Under the pieces are notes generated by a model. That model was given only the letters and a program-made list of their open reading frames with translations. It was not told the DNA's origin and did no database searches. This document shows, in pieces, positions 54,622 through 63,285 of a stretch of DNA of 64,000 bases. Source of the stretch: Afipia felis ATCC 53690. Its GTDB lineage: Bacteria > Pseudomonadota > Alphaproteobacteria > Rhizobiales > Xanthobacteraceae. The stretch covers positions 2,356,001-2,420,000 of the forward strand of contig NZ_KB375270.1 in assembly GCF_000314735.2 (NCBI RefSeq), in the 5' to 3' direction. The position numbers and the translations under genes are program-made. Each line of letters opens with the position of its first letter. The stretch's first letter is position 1.

Positions 54622-57600
54622 ATGCTTGAAAACAGTACGGTGATTGCAGCGGCGTTCGGCTATATCGGCCTGCTGTTCGCAATCGCGTTCTACGGCGACC
54701 GCCTCAGCCCGGCGCAACGGGCGCGCGCGGGCATCATGATCTATCCGCTGTCGCTTGCGATCTACTGCACGTCCTGGACCTTCTTCGGCTCGATCGGCCT
54801 TGCGACCCGCACCAGCGTCGAGTTTCTGGCGATCTATATCGGCCCGATCATCATGCTGGTGTTCGGCAAACCGATCACCCTGCGCGTAATCCGGCTTGCG
54901 AAATCCCAGCACATCACTTCGATCGCCGACTTCATCGCCGCACGTTACGGCAAGAGCCAGGCGGTCGCAGCCACCGCCGCCATCATCGCCATCATCGGCT
55001 CGGTGCCCTATATCGCCCTGCAGTTGAAAGCGATCGCAGCGTCGCTCGAGACCATCCTCAACGGTGCCAACGATGTCTCGAGCCTGCCCTTCGCCGGCGA
55101 CATCGCGGTGTTCGTGACGGTGGCGCTTGCTGTGTTCGCCGTGCTGTTCGGCACCCGGCAAAGCGACGCGACGGAACACCAGCACGGCCTGATGCTCGCC
55201 GTCGCCGCCGAATCCATCGTCAAGCTGTTCGCCTTTCTCGCCGCCGGCATCTTCGTCACCTTCGTGATGATGAGCCCGAGCGAACTGATCCAGCGGACCA
55301 TGAAAACCCCGGAGGCCATTCGCGCGATCGAACACGCGCCCTCGATCGGAAACTTCCTAGCAATGACGCTGCTGTCGTTCTTCGCCATCCTGCTGCTGCC
55401 GCGCCAGTTCCATGTCAGCGTCGTCGAGAACTCCAGCGAGGCGGAAGTCTCCCGCGCCCGCTGGCTGTTTCCGCTCTATCTCGTCGCGATCAACATCTTC
55501 GTCATTCCAATCGCGCTGGCCGGTCTCGTCACCTTCCCGTTCGGGAAGGTCGACAGCGACATGTTTCTGCTGGCGCTGCCGATCGAGGCCGGCGCTCATT
55601 GGATGAGCATCATCGTCTTCGTCGGCGGCCTGTCCGCCGCGACCGCGATGGTGATCGTCGAATGCGTGGCTCTCGCGATCATGCTGTCGAACGACATCGT
55701 GATGCCGCTCGTGTTGCAGACCGACACCACACCGCGCAACGGGCGTGCCGATCTCGGCCGCCTGCTTCTGATCGTGCGACGCGTCGCCATCGTCGCCATC
55801 ATGACGATGGCCTATTTCTACTATCACGCACTCGGCAACGCGCAGCTCGCCGCCATCGGCCTGTTGTCCTTCGCCGCGGTCGCGCAGCTTGCGCCAGCAT
55901 TCTTCGGCGGCCTGATCTGGCGGCGCGGCACCGCAGCGGGCGCGATCGGCGGCATGCTGGTGGGCTTTGCAATCTGGGCTTACACACTGTTCCTGCCGAG
56001 CTTCATCGAGGTCGGACCGCTCGGCACGCAATGGCTGAAGGAGGGGCTGTTCGGCATCGCCGTGCTGCGGCCGCAGCATCTGTTCGGCAGCCAGATGTCG
56101 CCGCTGATCCACGGCCTGCTGTGGAGTCTCACGCTGAACATGCTGGCCTATGTCGCACTGTCGTTCTGGAAGCAGCCGACATCGATCGAACGGCTGCAGG
56201 CGGATTTATTCGTGCCGAGCGACCTCGCACCGATCTCGCCGAATTTCCGTCGCTGGCGCACGACGGTGACGGTCCAGGACCTGCTCACCACCGTCGCGCA
56301 GTATCTCGGCCATGAGCGCGCCAACGCTGAGTTCGAGGCCTTCGCGTTGGCAAACCGCATCACACTGGACCGCAACGCCTCCGCCGACTTCCAGTTGCTC
56401 AGCCATGCCGAGCATCTGATCGCCTCGTCGGTCGGCGCGGCATCCTCGCGTCTCGTGATGTCGCTGTTGCTGCGCAAGCGCGCAGTGTCCGCCAAGGCGG
56501 CGCTGAAACTGCTCGACGACGCCCACGCCGCGCTGCATTTCAATCGCGAGATCCTGCAGACCGCACTCGATCACGTCCGTCAGGGCATCGCTGTCTTCAA
56601 CCGCGAACTGCAACTGATCTGCTCCAACCGGCAGTTCGGCGAGATGCTCAGCCTGCCGGCCCATGTCGCGCAGATCGGCATTCCGCTTGCGGAAATTCTG
56701 GAATTCATCGGCGACCATCCGCGCAACAGCACCGAGACGCGCGAGCAGCATCTGCGGCGGCGGCTCAACGCCTACACCACCGAGGGCGAACCCTTCCTCG
56801 AACGGTTGCCGGGACAGAACAGGGTCGTCGAGGTTCGCACCAACGCCATGCCGGGCGGCGGCCTCGTGATCACGTTCTCCGACATCACCTCGAGCTTCGA
56901 GGCGGCGGAGGCGCTGGAGCGCGCCAACGCCACGCTGGAGCGCCGCGTGCGCGAACGCACCGAGGAACTGACGCGCCTCAATAACGAATTGGCGCTCGCC
57001 AAGACCATCGCCGACGAAGCCAACATCTCCAAGACGCGCTTCCTCGCCGCCGCGAGCCACGACATTCTTCAGCCGCTCAACGCCGCGCGGCTTTATGTGA
57101 CGAGCCTCGTCGAACGGCAGAGCGGCGGCGAGAACGCCCGCCTCGTCGACAACATCGACGAGTCTCTCGAAGCCATCGAGGAAATTCTCGGCGCGTTGCT
57201 CGATATCTCCCGTCTCGACGCAGGTGCGATGACGCCTTCGATCTCTAGCTTCCGCATGAGCGACCTGATGCGTTCGCTGCAGGTCGAGTTTATGCCGATG
57301 GCGAAAGAGAAGAATCTCGAACTGATCTTCGTGCCGTCGACGCTCGCGGTGAAATCCGACCGCGTGCTGCTGCGCCGGCTGCTGCAAAACCTGATCTCGA
57401 ACGCGATCAAATACACGCCAACCGGCAAGGTACTGATCGGCTGCCGCGGGCGCGGTACGAACCTGCAGATCAGCATTCACGACACCGGGCTCGGCATTCC
57501 GCAGCACAAGCGCGGCGAGATTTTCAAGGAATTCCACCGCCTCGATCAGGGCGCGCGGATCGCGCGCGGCCTTGGCCTCGGCCTGTCGATCGTCGAGCGC

Positions 57601-58191
57601 ATCGCGCGCGTGCTGGAACACCATATCTCCATCACCGCGAACAAGGGCGGCGGCTCGCACTTCGCGGTCACGCTGCCAGTGGCGAGCGGTTACAGCCAGG
57701 TTCAACTGCCGACAAACGGCTCGATGATTTCCTCAAAAACACCGATGAGCGGCACCACCATCGTCTGCGTGGAGAACGATCCCGCCATTCTCGACGGCAT
57801 GAAGACCCTGCTGCGTGGCTGGGACGCCAACGTCATCGCAGCCGTCGACCCCAAACAGGCGTGCAAGGCGATCGCGAGTTCGAACGAGCCGATCACCGGC
57901 CTTCTGGTCGACTATCATCTCGACCGCGGCAACGGCATCGCCGCGATCCGCGACATCCGCCACAAGTTCGGCGCGCACATTCCGGCCATCCTGATTACGG
58001 CAGACCGCAGCCCGCCGGTGCGGGAAGCCGCACGCGCCTATGGCATCGTCGTGCTGAACAAGCCGGTGAAGCCGGCTACCCTGCGCGCACTATTGAGCCA
58101 ATGGCGCAATCATCAGATGGCGACGGCGCTGTCCCCGGCCGACGCCGGGCCGCAACCGGCGGCGGAAGTTCAGGCCGACGGCTCGTTCTGA
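54622..58191 (+). CDS. SLC5 transporter-histidine kinase-receiver hybrid (CrbS-like)
   Basis: A 1189-residue inner-membrane sensor. Residues about 10-520 form a sodium:solute symporter (SLC5/SSS) domain with thirteen helices. A PAS-like domain follows (about 640-760), then a coiled coil, a histidine kinase domain with the H-box SHDILQPLNA (His813) and ATP-binding motifs NLISNAIKYTP and GLGLGLSIVERI. A C-terminal receiver has Asp1097 (LLVDYHLDRG). This layout matches CrbS/CbrA-type sensors that govern acetate or nutrient use. ATG 54622 has GGAG seven bases upstream. Regulators flank it on both sides. Confidence 0.93.
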   Translation: MLENSTVIAAAFGYIGLLFAIAFYGDRLSPAQRARAGIMIYPLSLAIYCTSWTFFGSIGLATRTSVEFLAIYIGPIIMLVFGKPITLRVIRLAKSQHITSIADFIAARYGKSQAVAATAAIIAIIGSVPYIALQLKAIAASLETILNGANDVSSLPFAGDIAVFVTVALAVFAVLFGTRQSDATEHQHGLMLAVAAESIVKLFAFLAAGIFVTFVMMSPSELIQRTMKTPEAIRAIEHAPSIGNFLAMTLLSFFAILLLPRQFHVSVVENSSEAEVSRARWLFPLYLVAINIFVIPIALAGLVTFPFGKVDSDMFLLALPIEAGAHWMSIIVFVGGLSAATAMVIVECVALAIMLSNDIVMPLVLQTDTTPRNGRADLGRLLLIVRRVAIVAIMTMAYFYYHALGNAQLAAIGLLSFAAVAQLAPAFFGGLIWRRGTAAGAIGGMLVGFAIWAYTLFLPSFIEVGPLGTQWLKEGLFGIAVLRPQHLFGSQMSPLIHGLLWSLTLNMLAYVALSFWKQPTSIERLQADLFVPSDLAPISPNFRRWRTTVTVQDLLTTVAQYLGHERANAEFEAFALANRITLDRNASADFQLLSHAEHLIASSVGAASSRLVMSLLLRKRAVSAKAALKLLDDAHAALHFNREILQTALDHVRQGIAVFNRELQLICSNRQFGEMLSLPAHVAQIGIPLAEILEFIGDHPRNSTETREQHLRRRLNAYTTEGEPFLERLPGQNRVVEVRTNAMPGGGLVITFSDITSSFEAAEALERANATLERRVRERTEELTRLNNELALAKTIADEANISKTRFLAAASHDILQPLNAARLYVTSLVERQSGGENARLVDNIDESLEAIEEILGALLDISRLDAGAMTPSISSFRMSDLMRSLQVEFMPMAKEKNLELIFVPSTLAVKSDRVLLRRLLQNLISNAIKYTPTGKVLIGCRGRGTNLQISIHDTGLGIPQHKRGEIFKEFHRLDQGARIARGLGLGLSIVERIARVLEHHISITANKGGGSHFAVTLPVASGYSQVQLPTNGSMISSKTPMSGTTIVCVENDPAILDGMKTLLRGWDANVIAAVDPKQACKAIASSNEPITGLLVDYHLDRGNGIAAIRDIRHKFGAHIPAILITADRSPPVREAARAYGIVVLNKPVKPATLRALLSQWRNHQMATALSPADAGPQPAAEVQADGSF

Positions 58192-58847
58192 CGCCACTGG
58201 CTACCGGAGATCTTCGCAGCCACGATCACCGCCTGGGTGCGGCTTTCGACGCCGAGCTTCTGCAGGATGGCCGAGACATGCGCCTTGATGGTCGCCTCCG
58301 AGACCCCGAGTTCATAGGCGATCTGCTTGTTGAGCAGGCCCTCCGACAGCATCATCAGCACGCGGACCTGCTGGGGCGTCAGCGTGATGAGCCGATCGCG
58401 GAGCTTGGCCATGTCGGGATCGACACCGGCAGAGAGATCGATATCGGACGGCGTCCAGACGTCGCCGTTCATTACCTTGCCGATGGCCTCGCGCAGCGTT
58501 TCGATCCCGTAACGCTTTGGGATGAAGCCGGACGCCCCGAATTCCATCGAGCGGCGGATGGTGTCGCCGTCGTCGCTCGCAGAGACGACCACTACCGGGA
58601 TCGCCGGATACTGCGCCCGCAGGTAGATCAGGCCGGAGAAGCCACTGACGCCCGGCATCGAAAGGTCGAGCAGCACCAGATCGATATCGGATTCTTTTTC
58701 CAGCAGCGCCGTCAATTCGCCGAACGCGCCAGCCTCGTCGATACTCGCCGCCGGGACAACGCCCATAACCGCTTCCCGCAATGCCCCCCGGAACAGAGGA
58801 TGGTCGTCGGCAATCACAAGCCGGGTGGAGGAAGAAGACGGGGCCAT
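58170..58847 (-). CDS. NarL/LuxR-type response regulator (CrbR-like)
   Basis: A 225-residue regulator with a receiver domain (phospho-Asp in LVLLDLSMPG) and a LuxR-type helix-turn-helix (LTPQQVRVLMMLSEGLLNKQIAYELGVS). ATG 58847 is chosen over an upstream TTG. Its 3' end overlaps the kinase gene by 22 bases, convergently, the usual arrangement for CrbS/CrbR pairs that activate acetyl-CoA synthetase. The assignment to that pathway is inference from the pairing. Confidence 0.9.
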   Translation of the reverse strand: MAPSSSSTRLVIADDHPLFRGALREAVMGVVPAASIDEAGAFGELTALLEKESDIDLVLLDLSMPGVSGFSGLIYLRAQYPAIPVVVVSASDDGDTIRRSMEFGASGFIPKRYGIETLREAIGKVMNGDVWTPSDIDLSAGVDPDMAKLRDRLITLTPQQVRVLMMLSEGLLNKQIAYELGVSEATIKAHVSAILQKLGVESRTQAVIVAAKISGSQWRQNEPSA

Positions 58848-59601
58848 ATCGTCGCTATCTCTTCGGTTCGAACTCAACTCGTTGTCTCAACGATTAAACC
58901 ATACCACTCCCCCCCGGGAAGGCCGAATCCGGTTTTTTGTGATTTATCAGGTTAGTAAACCGCCTCCCGCGTGGAAAAAGCTTCTCGTCTGGCGACAAAA
59001 TCGTCGCCGTCGAAGCCTCGAAAAGGACTTCTGGCTGCCACCGCACCGGAGTCGACCCCACAACCTGCAGTAAGCTTTGCATGCAGTCCGTCATGACAGA
59101 CGCGGCCGTTCGCAGAACGGTGCCGCTTTCGCTCGGCTATTGAAATTTCCAGGACGAGGAATGCCCGGCATGCCGAGCTGGATGAAGACCCGCTCGACGT
59201 CCGCGCGGAACTGCCAGCCACCCGGCTGAATTTTCCTATCCGACGCTCGTCAACGCCGCCCTCGGCGCGCGACTCGCTGCCCTCACCTTCGGCATCCCGG
59301 GATGGCGGGCTGGGTTACGCTCAAGCTTGCACAGCAGGCGACGACATTGCGGCGATTTGACACGACCTGAAAAAACGCTCGGCGGAACAGCATCATGATG
59401 GCACGCCGCATAACGAGCGAGGGGGAGCGCGCTTCGCCAAAGTCTAAAGTCTATAGCACGATATATTTTCGCGCCGATTAGAGTGAACTCACTGGTACGA
59501 TATATTTCCGATGGCCAGGTGAGAACTCATTGCGATGTGAACCGGCAGAAGAACGGTCCGCGCATAAGACTATTTGCTAAATGAGACATTGGGAGGATTA
59601 G
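58848..59601. other. Long intergenic region
   Basis: 754 bases without a gene that I can support, between the response regulator and the MHS transporter. The last 150 bases hold two direct repeats (separate entry) and probably the transporter promoter. The first 500 bases are GC-rich and contain short ORFs without recognisable similarity; they may be decayed coding sequence. Confidence 0.5.
59456..59509 (+). repeat. Two direct repeats upstream of the MHS transporter
   Basis: ACGATATATTT occurs at 59458-59468 and again at 59497-59507, 39 bases apart, within wider near-identical 16-base units. Placed about 100-140 bases before the transporter start, they could be operators for an unknown regulator. 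Confidence 0.6.
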
Positions 59602-61263
59602 ATGACTACACTCACCGCCGCCTCACCGCGCAGCGGAAGAATGACCAAAGACGAACGCTTCGTGATCTTCGCGTCTTCGCTCGGCACGGTGTTCGAATGG
59701 TACGACTTCTATCTTTACGGCTCGCTCGCTGCGATCATCGGCGCACAATTCTTCAGCGCCTATCCGCCCGCGACGCGTGACATCTTCGCGCTGCTCGCCT
59801 TCGCCGCGGGCTTCCTCGTGCGCCCGTTCGGCGCGCTCGTGTTCGGCCGTATTGGCGACCTCGTCGGCCGCAAATACACCTTCCTCGTCACCATCCTGAT
59901 CATGGGTCTTTCGACTTTCATCGTCGGACTGCTGCCCAACGCCGCGACGATCGGCATCGCGGCCCCGATCATCCTCATCGGTCTGCGTCTGTTGCAGGGT
60001 CTGGCGCTCGGCGGCGAATATGGCGGCGCGGCCACCTACGTTGCCGAACACGCACCTCCCGGCAAGCGTGGCTACTACACCTCGTTCATCCAGACCACGG
60101 CGACGATGGGCCTGTTCCTGTCGCTGCTGGTGATCCTGTTCACCCGCACCATCGTCGGCGAAGCAGACTTCGCTGCCTGGGGCTGGCGCATTCCTTTCCT
60201 TGTTTCGGTCGTGCTACTGGGCGTATCCGTCGTCATCCGGCTGAAGCTGAATGAATCGCCGATCTTCCAGCGCATGAAGGAAGAAGGAAAGAGCTCGAAG
60301 GCTCCGCTGACGGAAGCGTTCGGCAACTGGAGCAACGCCAAGCTCGTCCTTATCGCGCTGCTCGGCGGCGTGATGGGCCAGGGCGTCGTCTGGTACACGG
60401 GCCAGTTCTACGCGCTGTTCTTCCTGCAATCGATCCTCAAGGTCGACGGCTACACCGCGAACCTTCTGATCGCGTGGTCGCTGCTGCTGGGCACGGGCTT
60501 CTTCATCGTGTTCGGCGCGTTGTCCGACAAGATCGGCCGCAAGCCGATCATTCTCGGAGGCTGCCTGATCGCCGCCCTGGTCTACTTCCCGGTCTTCCGC
60601 ATGATCACCACCCACGCCAACCCGGCGCTGGAAAAGGCGATCGAAAACGTGACCGTCACGGTCAAGGCCGATCCGAAGGCCTGCGGCGATCTGTTCAACC
60701 CGGTCGGTACCCGCGTCTTTACCGCACCCTGCGACACGGCCCGCGCTTTCCTCGCACAGTCGTCGGTGAAGTACTCGACCGTCACCGCGCCGGCCGGTTC
60801 GCCTGTCGCAGTGTCGATCAATGGCAAGGACGTTCCTTACACCAGTGCGAAGGACTCCAACCCGGCGATCACCGCGGCCCTGCTGGCAGCGGGTTATCCG
60901 AAGGCCACCGACGCGGGCATCGTGAAGATGTCGAACCCGTTCGACATCTTCCGTCCGCAGGTTGCAGCCGTCATCGGCCTGCTGTTCCTGCTCGTGCTGC
61001 TCGTGACGATGGTTTACGGCCCGATCGCGGCGATGCTGGTCGAACTGTTCCCGACCCGCATCCGCTACACGTCGATGTCGCTGCCCTATCACATCGGCAA
61101 CGGCTGGTTCGGCGGCCTCCTGCCGGCAACTGCATTCGCCATCGTGGCCTCGACCGGCGATATCTATGCCGGCCTGTGGTACCCGATCATCTTCGCGGCG
61201 ATCACCGTCGTCGTTGGCGTGATCGCGTTGCCTGAAACCAAGGACGCCGACATCACGAAGTAA
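59602..61263 (+). CDS. MHS-family MFS transporter with a large extracytoplasmic insert
   Basis: A 553-residue metabolite:H+ symporter of the MFS. It shows SSLGTVFEWYDFYLYGSLA in helix 1, the RPFGALVFGRIGDLVGRKYTF loop 2-3 motif, LQGLALGGEYGGAATYVAEHAP, and RPKIG-type KIGRKPIILGG. An insert of about 110 residues (about 340-450) between helices 9 and 10, with cysteines in KACGDLF and TAPCDTA, is not in standard members. ATG 59602 has GGGAGGA upstream. Substrate is unknown; nearness to the CrbS-like sensor suggests a carboxylate such as acetate. Confidence 0.9.
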   Translation: MTTLTAASPRSGRMTKDERFVIFASSLGTVFEWYDFYLYGSLAAIIGAQFFSAYPPATRDIFALLAFAAGFLVRPFGALVFGRIGDLVGRKYTFLVTILIMGLSTFIVGLLPNAATIGIAAPIILIGLRLLQGLALGGEYGGAATYVAEHAPPGKRGYYTSFIQTTATMGLFLSLLVILFTRTIVGEADFAAWGWRIPFLVSVVLLGVSVVIRLKLNESPIFQRMKEEGKSSKAPLTEAFGNWSNAKLVLIALLGGVMGQGVVWYTGQFYALFFLQSILKVDGYTANLLIAWSLLLGTGFFIVFGALSDKIGRKPIILGGCLIAALVYFPVFRMITTHANPALEKAIENVTVTVKADPKACGDLFNPVGTRVFTAPCDTARAFLAQSSVKYSTVTAPAGSPVAVSINGKDVPYTSAKDSNPAITAALLAAGYPKATDAGIVKMSNPFDIFRPQVAAVIGLLFLLVLLVTMVYGPIAAMLVELFPTRIRYTSMSLPYHIGNGWFGGLLPATAFAIVASTGDIYAGLWYPIIFAAITVVVGVIALPETKDADITK

Positions 61264-61291
61264 CCCGCCGCGACTAGACGCGTCGGCAAGG

Positions 61292-61323
61292 CGGCCGCGG
61301 AGCAATCCGCGGCCGTTTCTTTT
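61292..61323 (+). terminator. Rho-independent terminator of the MHS transporter gene
   Basis: A 10-base perfect GC-rich stem (CGGCCGCGGA with TCCGCGGCCG) around a GCAA tetraloop, followed by TTTCTTTT. It begins about 30 bases after the stop. Confidence 0.88.
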
Positions 61324-61362
61324 ATGCAACCAGACTGAGGTGCACGGCGCACCGTTCGTCGC

Positions 61363-61923
61363 TCAGATATTTTCCGAAATCTTTTTCTGGACGCGGGCGG
61401 CGATGCCAACGAGATGCTGCCAGACACGGTCGAAGGCTACCGTGAGCCTGCTCTGCGAAGACCCGCGCGACTCGACGGCGGCATCCTTGTTTGTCCCGGC
61501 GTCTGCGGATTTTTTACTCGCCTCGCTGTTTGCCGCAGGATTTTCCGGAGCATCCTTTTTCAGTGAACCGCTCTTGTTCAATGAATCGCTTTTGGCGAGC
61601 GGCTCATCGATCTTGCCCTTTACCGTGTCATCGCGGCGCGCGAGCTGCGCCTTGAGCGCATCGACCTGCTCTTGCAGGTGTCCGATCTCCTGATCGAGCG
61701 CGGCGCGCTCGTCGGGCACGACACGGCACGTCCAGCCGCCCTTGCGGGTACAGATCGACACCGCGCCGGTGCGGGTGTCGAGGCGCAGATAACCATTATC
61801 GATCGCGGACAGCGTGTAGCGGCCGTTTTCATCGGCAGGCGGATTTTGAGCGTGCGCGACATTCACGGCTGCAAGCAAAGCAACGGCCGCAGATCCGGCG
61901 CAGATGATCCCCTCAGTCCTCAT
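61363..61923 (-). CDS. Secreted coiled-coil protein of unknown function
   Basis: A 186-residue exported protein. The signal peptide (about 1-26, ending AHA) is followed by a small domain with RYTLSAIDNGYLRLDTRTG and a cysteine pair (SICTRKGGWTCRVV). Then come a coiled coil (about 75-95) and a low-complexity, Ser/Lys/Asp-rich tail. ATG 61923 is chosen for the signal peptide; the frame continues to 61941. Similar proteins are common in Bradyrhizobiaceae. No function is known. Confidence 0.75.
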   Translation of the reverse strand: MRTEGIICAGSAAVALLAAVNVAHAQNPPADENGRYTLSAIDNGYLRLDTRTGAVSICTRKGGWTCRVVPDERAALDQEIGHLQEQVDALKAQLARRDDTVKGKIDEPLAKSDSLNKSGSLKKDAPENPAANSEASKKSADAGTNKDAAVESRGSSQSRLTVAFDRVWQHLVGIAARVQKKISENI

Positions 61924-61947
61924 ACGTTTCGCGTCCCGCACGTCGCC

Positions 61948-62571
61948 TCACACTTCCGCGCGATACGGCGCGCGGCCCGACGTCAACGCATCAGCAAGCA
62001 GATCGATGCGGTCCTGTCCCCAGAAGACTTCGCCATCGAGCACATAGGCGGGCGAACCGAACACGCCGTGCGCGATGGCATCCTGACGATTCTGCTCATA
62101 GGAGGCTTCGACCTCCGCCGACTTTGATTGCTCGATCAGCGCCGTACCCGGCAGGCCGGATTGATCCGCCAACGCCACGACCGTGTCTGGATCCGCGAGA
62201 TTGAGTTCATGCACCCAGATGCCTTCAAATACGCGCCGCATGAACGGCTCCGGATTTGCGCCCGATGCGGCGATCACGATCGCCGCGCCGTCGGCCAGCC
62301 GTGCGTTGAAAGGCCAGTATTTCGGCTGCAGATCGAAATTCAGCCCCCGCTTCTCACGCCAGCGCTGCAACTCGACCATACGATAGCGTTGCCGCAGCGG
62401 ATGACGCTTGGCGAGCGGCAGGCCGCCAGTCTCGGAGAACAGCTCGCCGAGAAAAACTGGTTTGTAATCAACGTTTAGGCCGTGGGCGGCGACAAGATCG
62501 AAAAATGCCTTGTGGCCGATATAGGCCCAGGGCGACTGAAACGAAAAGTAGTACTCAACGGACCTGGCCAT
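61948..62571 (-). CDS. 2-hydroxychromene-2-carboxylate isomerase-like protein (DsbA/GST-kappa fold)
   Basis: A 207-residue thioredoxin-fold enzyme. Conserved parts are MARSVEYYFSFQSPWAYIG at the N-terminus (catalytic Ser in place of the DsbA cysteine), KPVFLGELF, and HGVFGSPAYVLDGEVFWGQDR near the end. Named members isomerise an intermediate of naphthalene breakdown with glutathione. No other aromatic degradation genes are here, so the true substrate may differ. ATG 62571 is chosen as it matches the family start; the frame is open to 62637. Confidence 0.88.
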   Translation of the reverse strand: MARSVEYYFSFQSPWAYIGHKAFFDLVAAHGLNVDYKPVFLGELFSETGGLPLAKRHPLRQRYRMVELQRWREKRGLNFDLQPKYWPFNARLADGAAIVIAASGANPEPFMRRVFEGIWVHELNLADPDTVVALADQSGLPGTALIEQSKSAEVEASYEQNRQDAIAHGVFGSPAYVLDGEVFWGQDRIDLLADALTSGRAPYRAEV

Positions 62572-62864
62572 ACCGACACCGCCACGGAATAGGACGGTAT
62601 CCCAACAGAGCGGACACGCCTGCGCAAGGTCATCCACGATACTTGCATGTCACAGCAACCGCGACGTTTGGACGGCTCTATTTTCCATATGTTTTTCAAT
62701 GCGTTATTCGACATATGCAACCGTCGCCCAATCTTGACTTGCCAGAAGGCCAACAGTATGGTCCGCGCGGTTTCAGGGGTGTTTGGGACGCTTTTTCCGA
62801 GATCTCGCGGCGTACAGGACAGGGTGTCAGCGCAAGCAGGCACGTCGCAACGGGCGCGAAGACG

Positions 62865-63218
62865 ATGGACGAAAAAGACAAACCATCTGCCGATGAAGCC
62901 GCGCTCTCCGCAAGGCTTCACCATCTGGAAGACCGGCTTTCCGAAACCAGGAAAGACCGAAATCTCCAGACAGGTCAGTCGGACGGCAGGGATGGAAACG
63001 CCTCGGCCAACGCATCCGCGATGGCACGCGGTTTCCGCCTCTCATCCGAATTGATTGCAGGCGTTCTTGTCGGAGCGGCCATCGGCTGGGGTTTCGACCG
63101 TCTGCTGTCCACGTCCCCCTGGGGACTGATCGTGTTCTTCCTGCTCGGCTTCGCGGCCGGCGTGATCAACGTGATGCGGGCGGCGGGCGTGGCGAACAAG
63201 CCGGCGGACCGCCAATGA
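62865..63218 (+). CDS. atpI: ATP synthase protein I
   Basis: A 117-residue small membrane protein that starts the F0 operon and helps assemble the c-ring. A charged N-terminus with a coiled coil (ALSARLHHLEDRLSETRKDR) is followed by two helices (ELIAGVLVGAAIGWGFDRLL and LIVFFLLGFAAGVINVMRAA). ATG 62865 is chosen because MDEKDK starts the conserved part. It precedes atpB by 67 bases. Confidence 0.9.
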   Translation: MDEKDKPSADEAALSARLHHLEDRLSETRKDRNLQTGQSDGRDGNASANASAMARGFRLSSELIAGVLVGAAIGWGFDRLLSTSPWGLIVFFLLGFAAGVINVMRAAGVANKPADRQ

Positions 63219-63285
63219 TGCGCGGCATCGCCTGATCGATTGAGACAGCGCCGGCCGTGCCGGCATTTGAGAAAGACGCTTCGGA

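Noticed and set aside
56206-57705. 499-codon ORF antisense to the kinase hybrid
   Set aside because: The sense strand encodes intact kinase motifs; the opposite frame is a GC-driven shadow.
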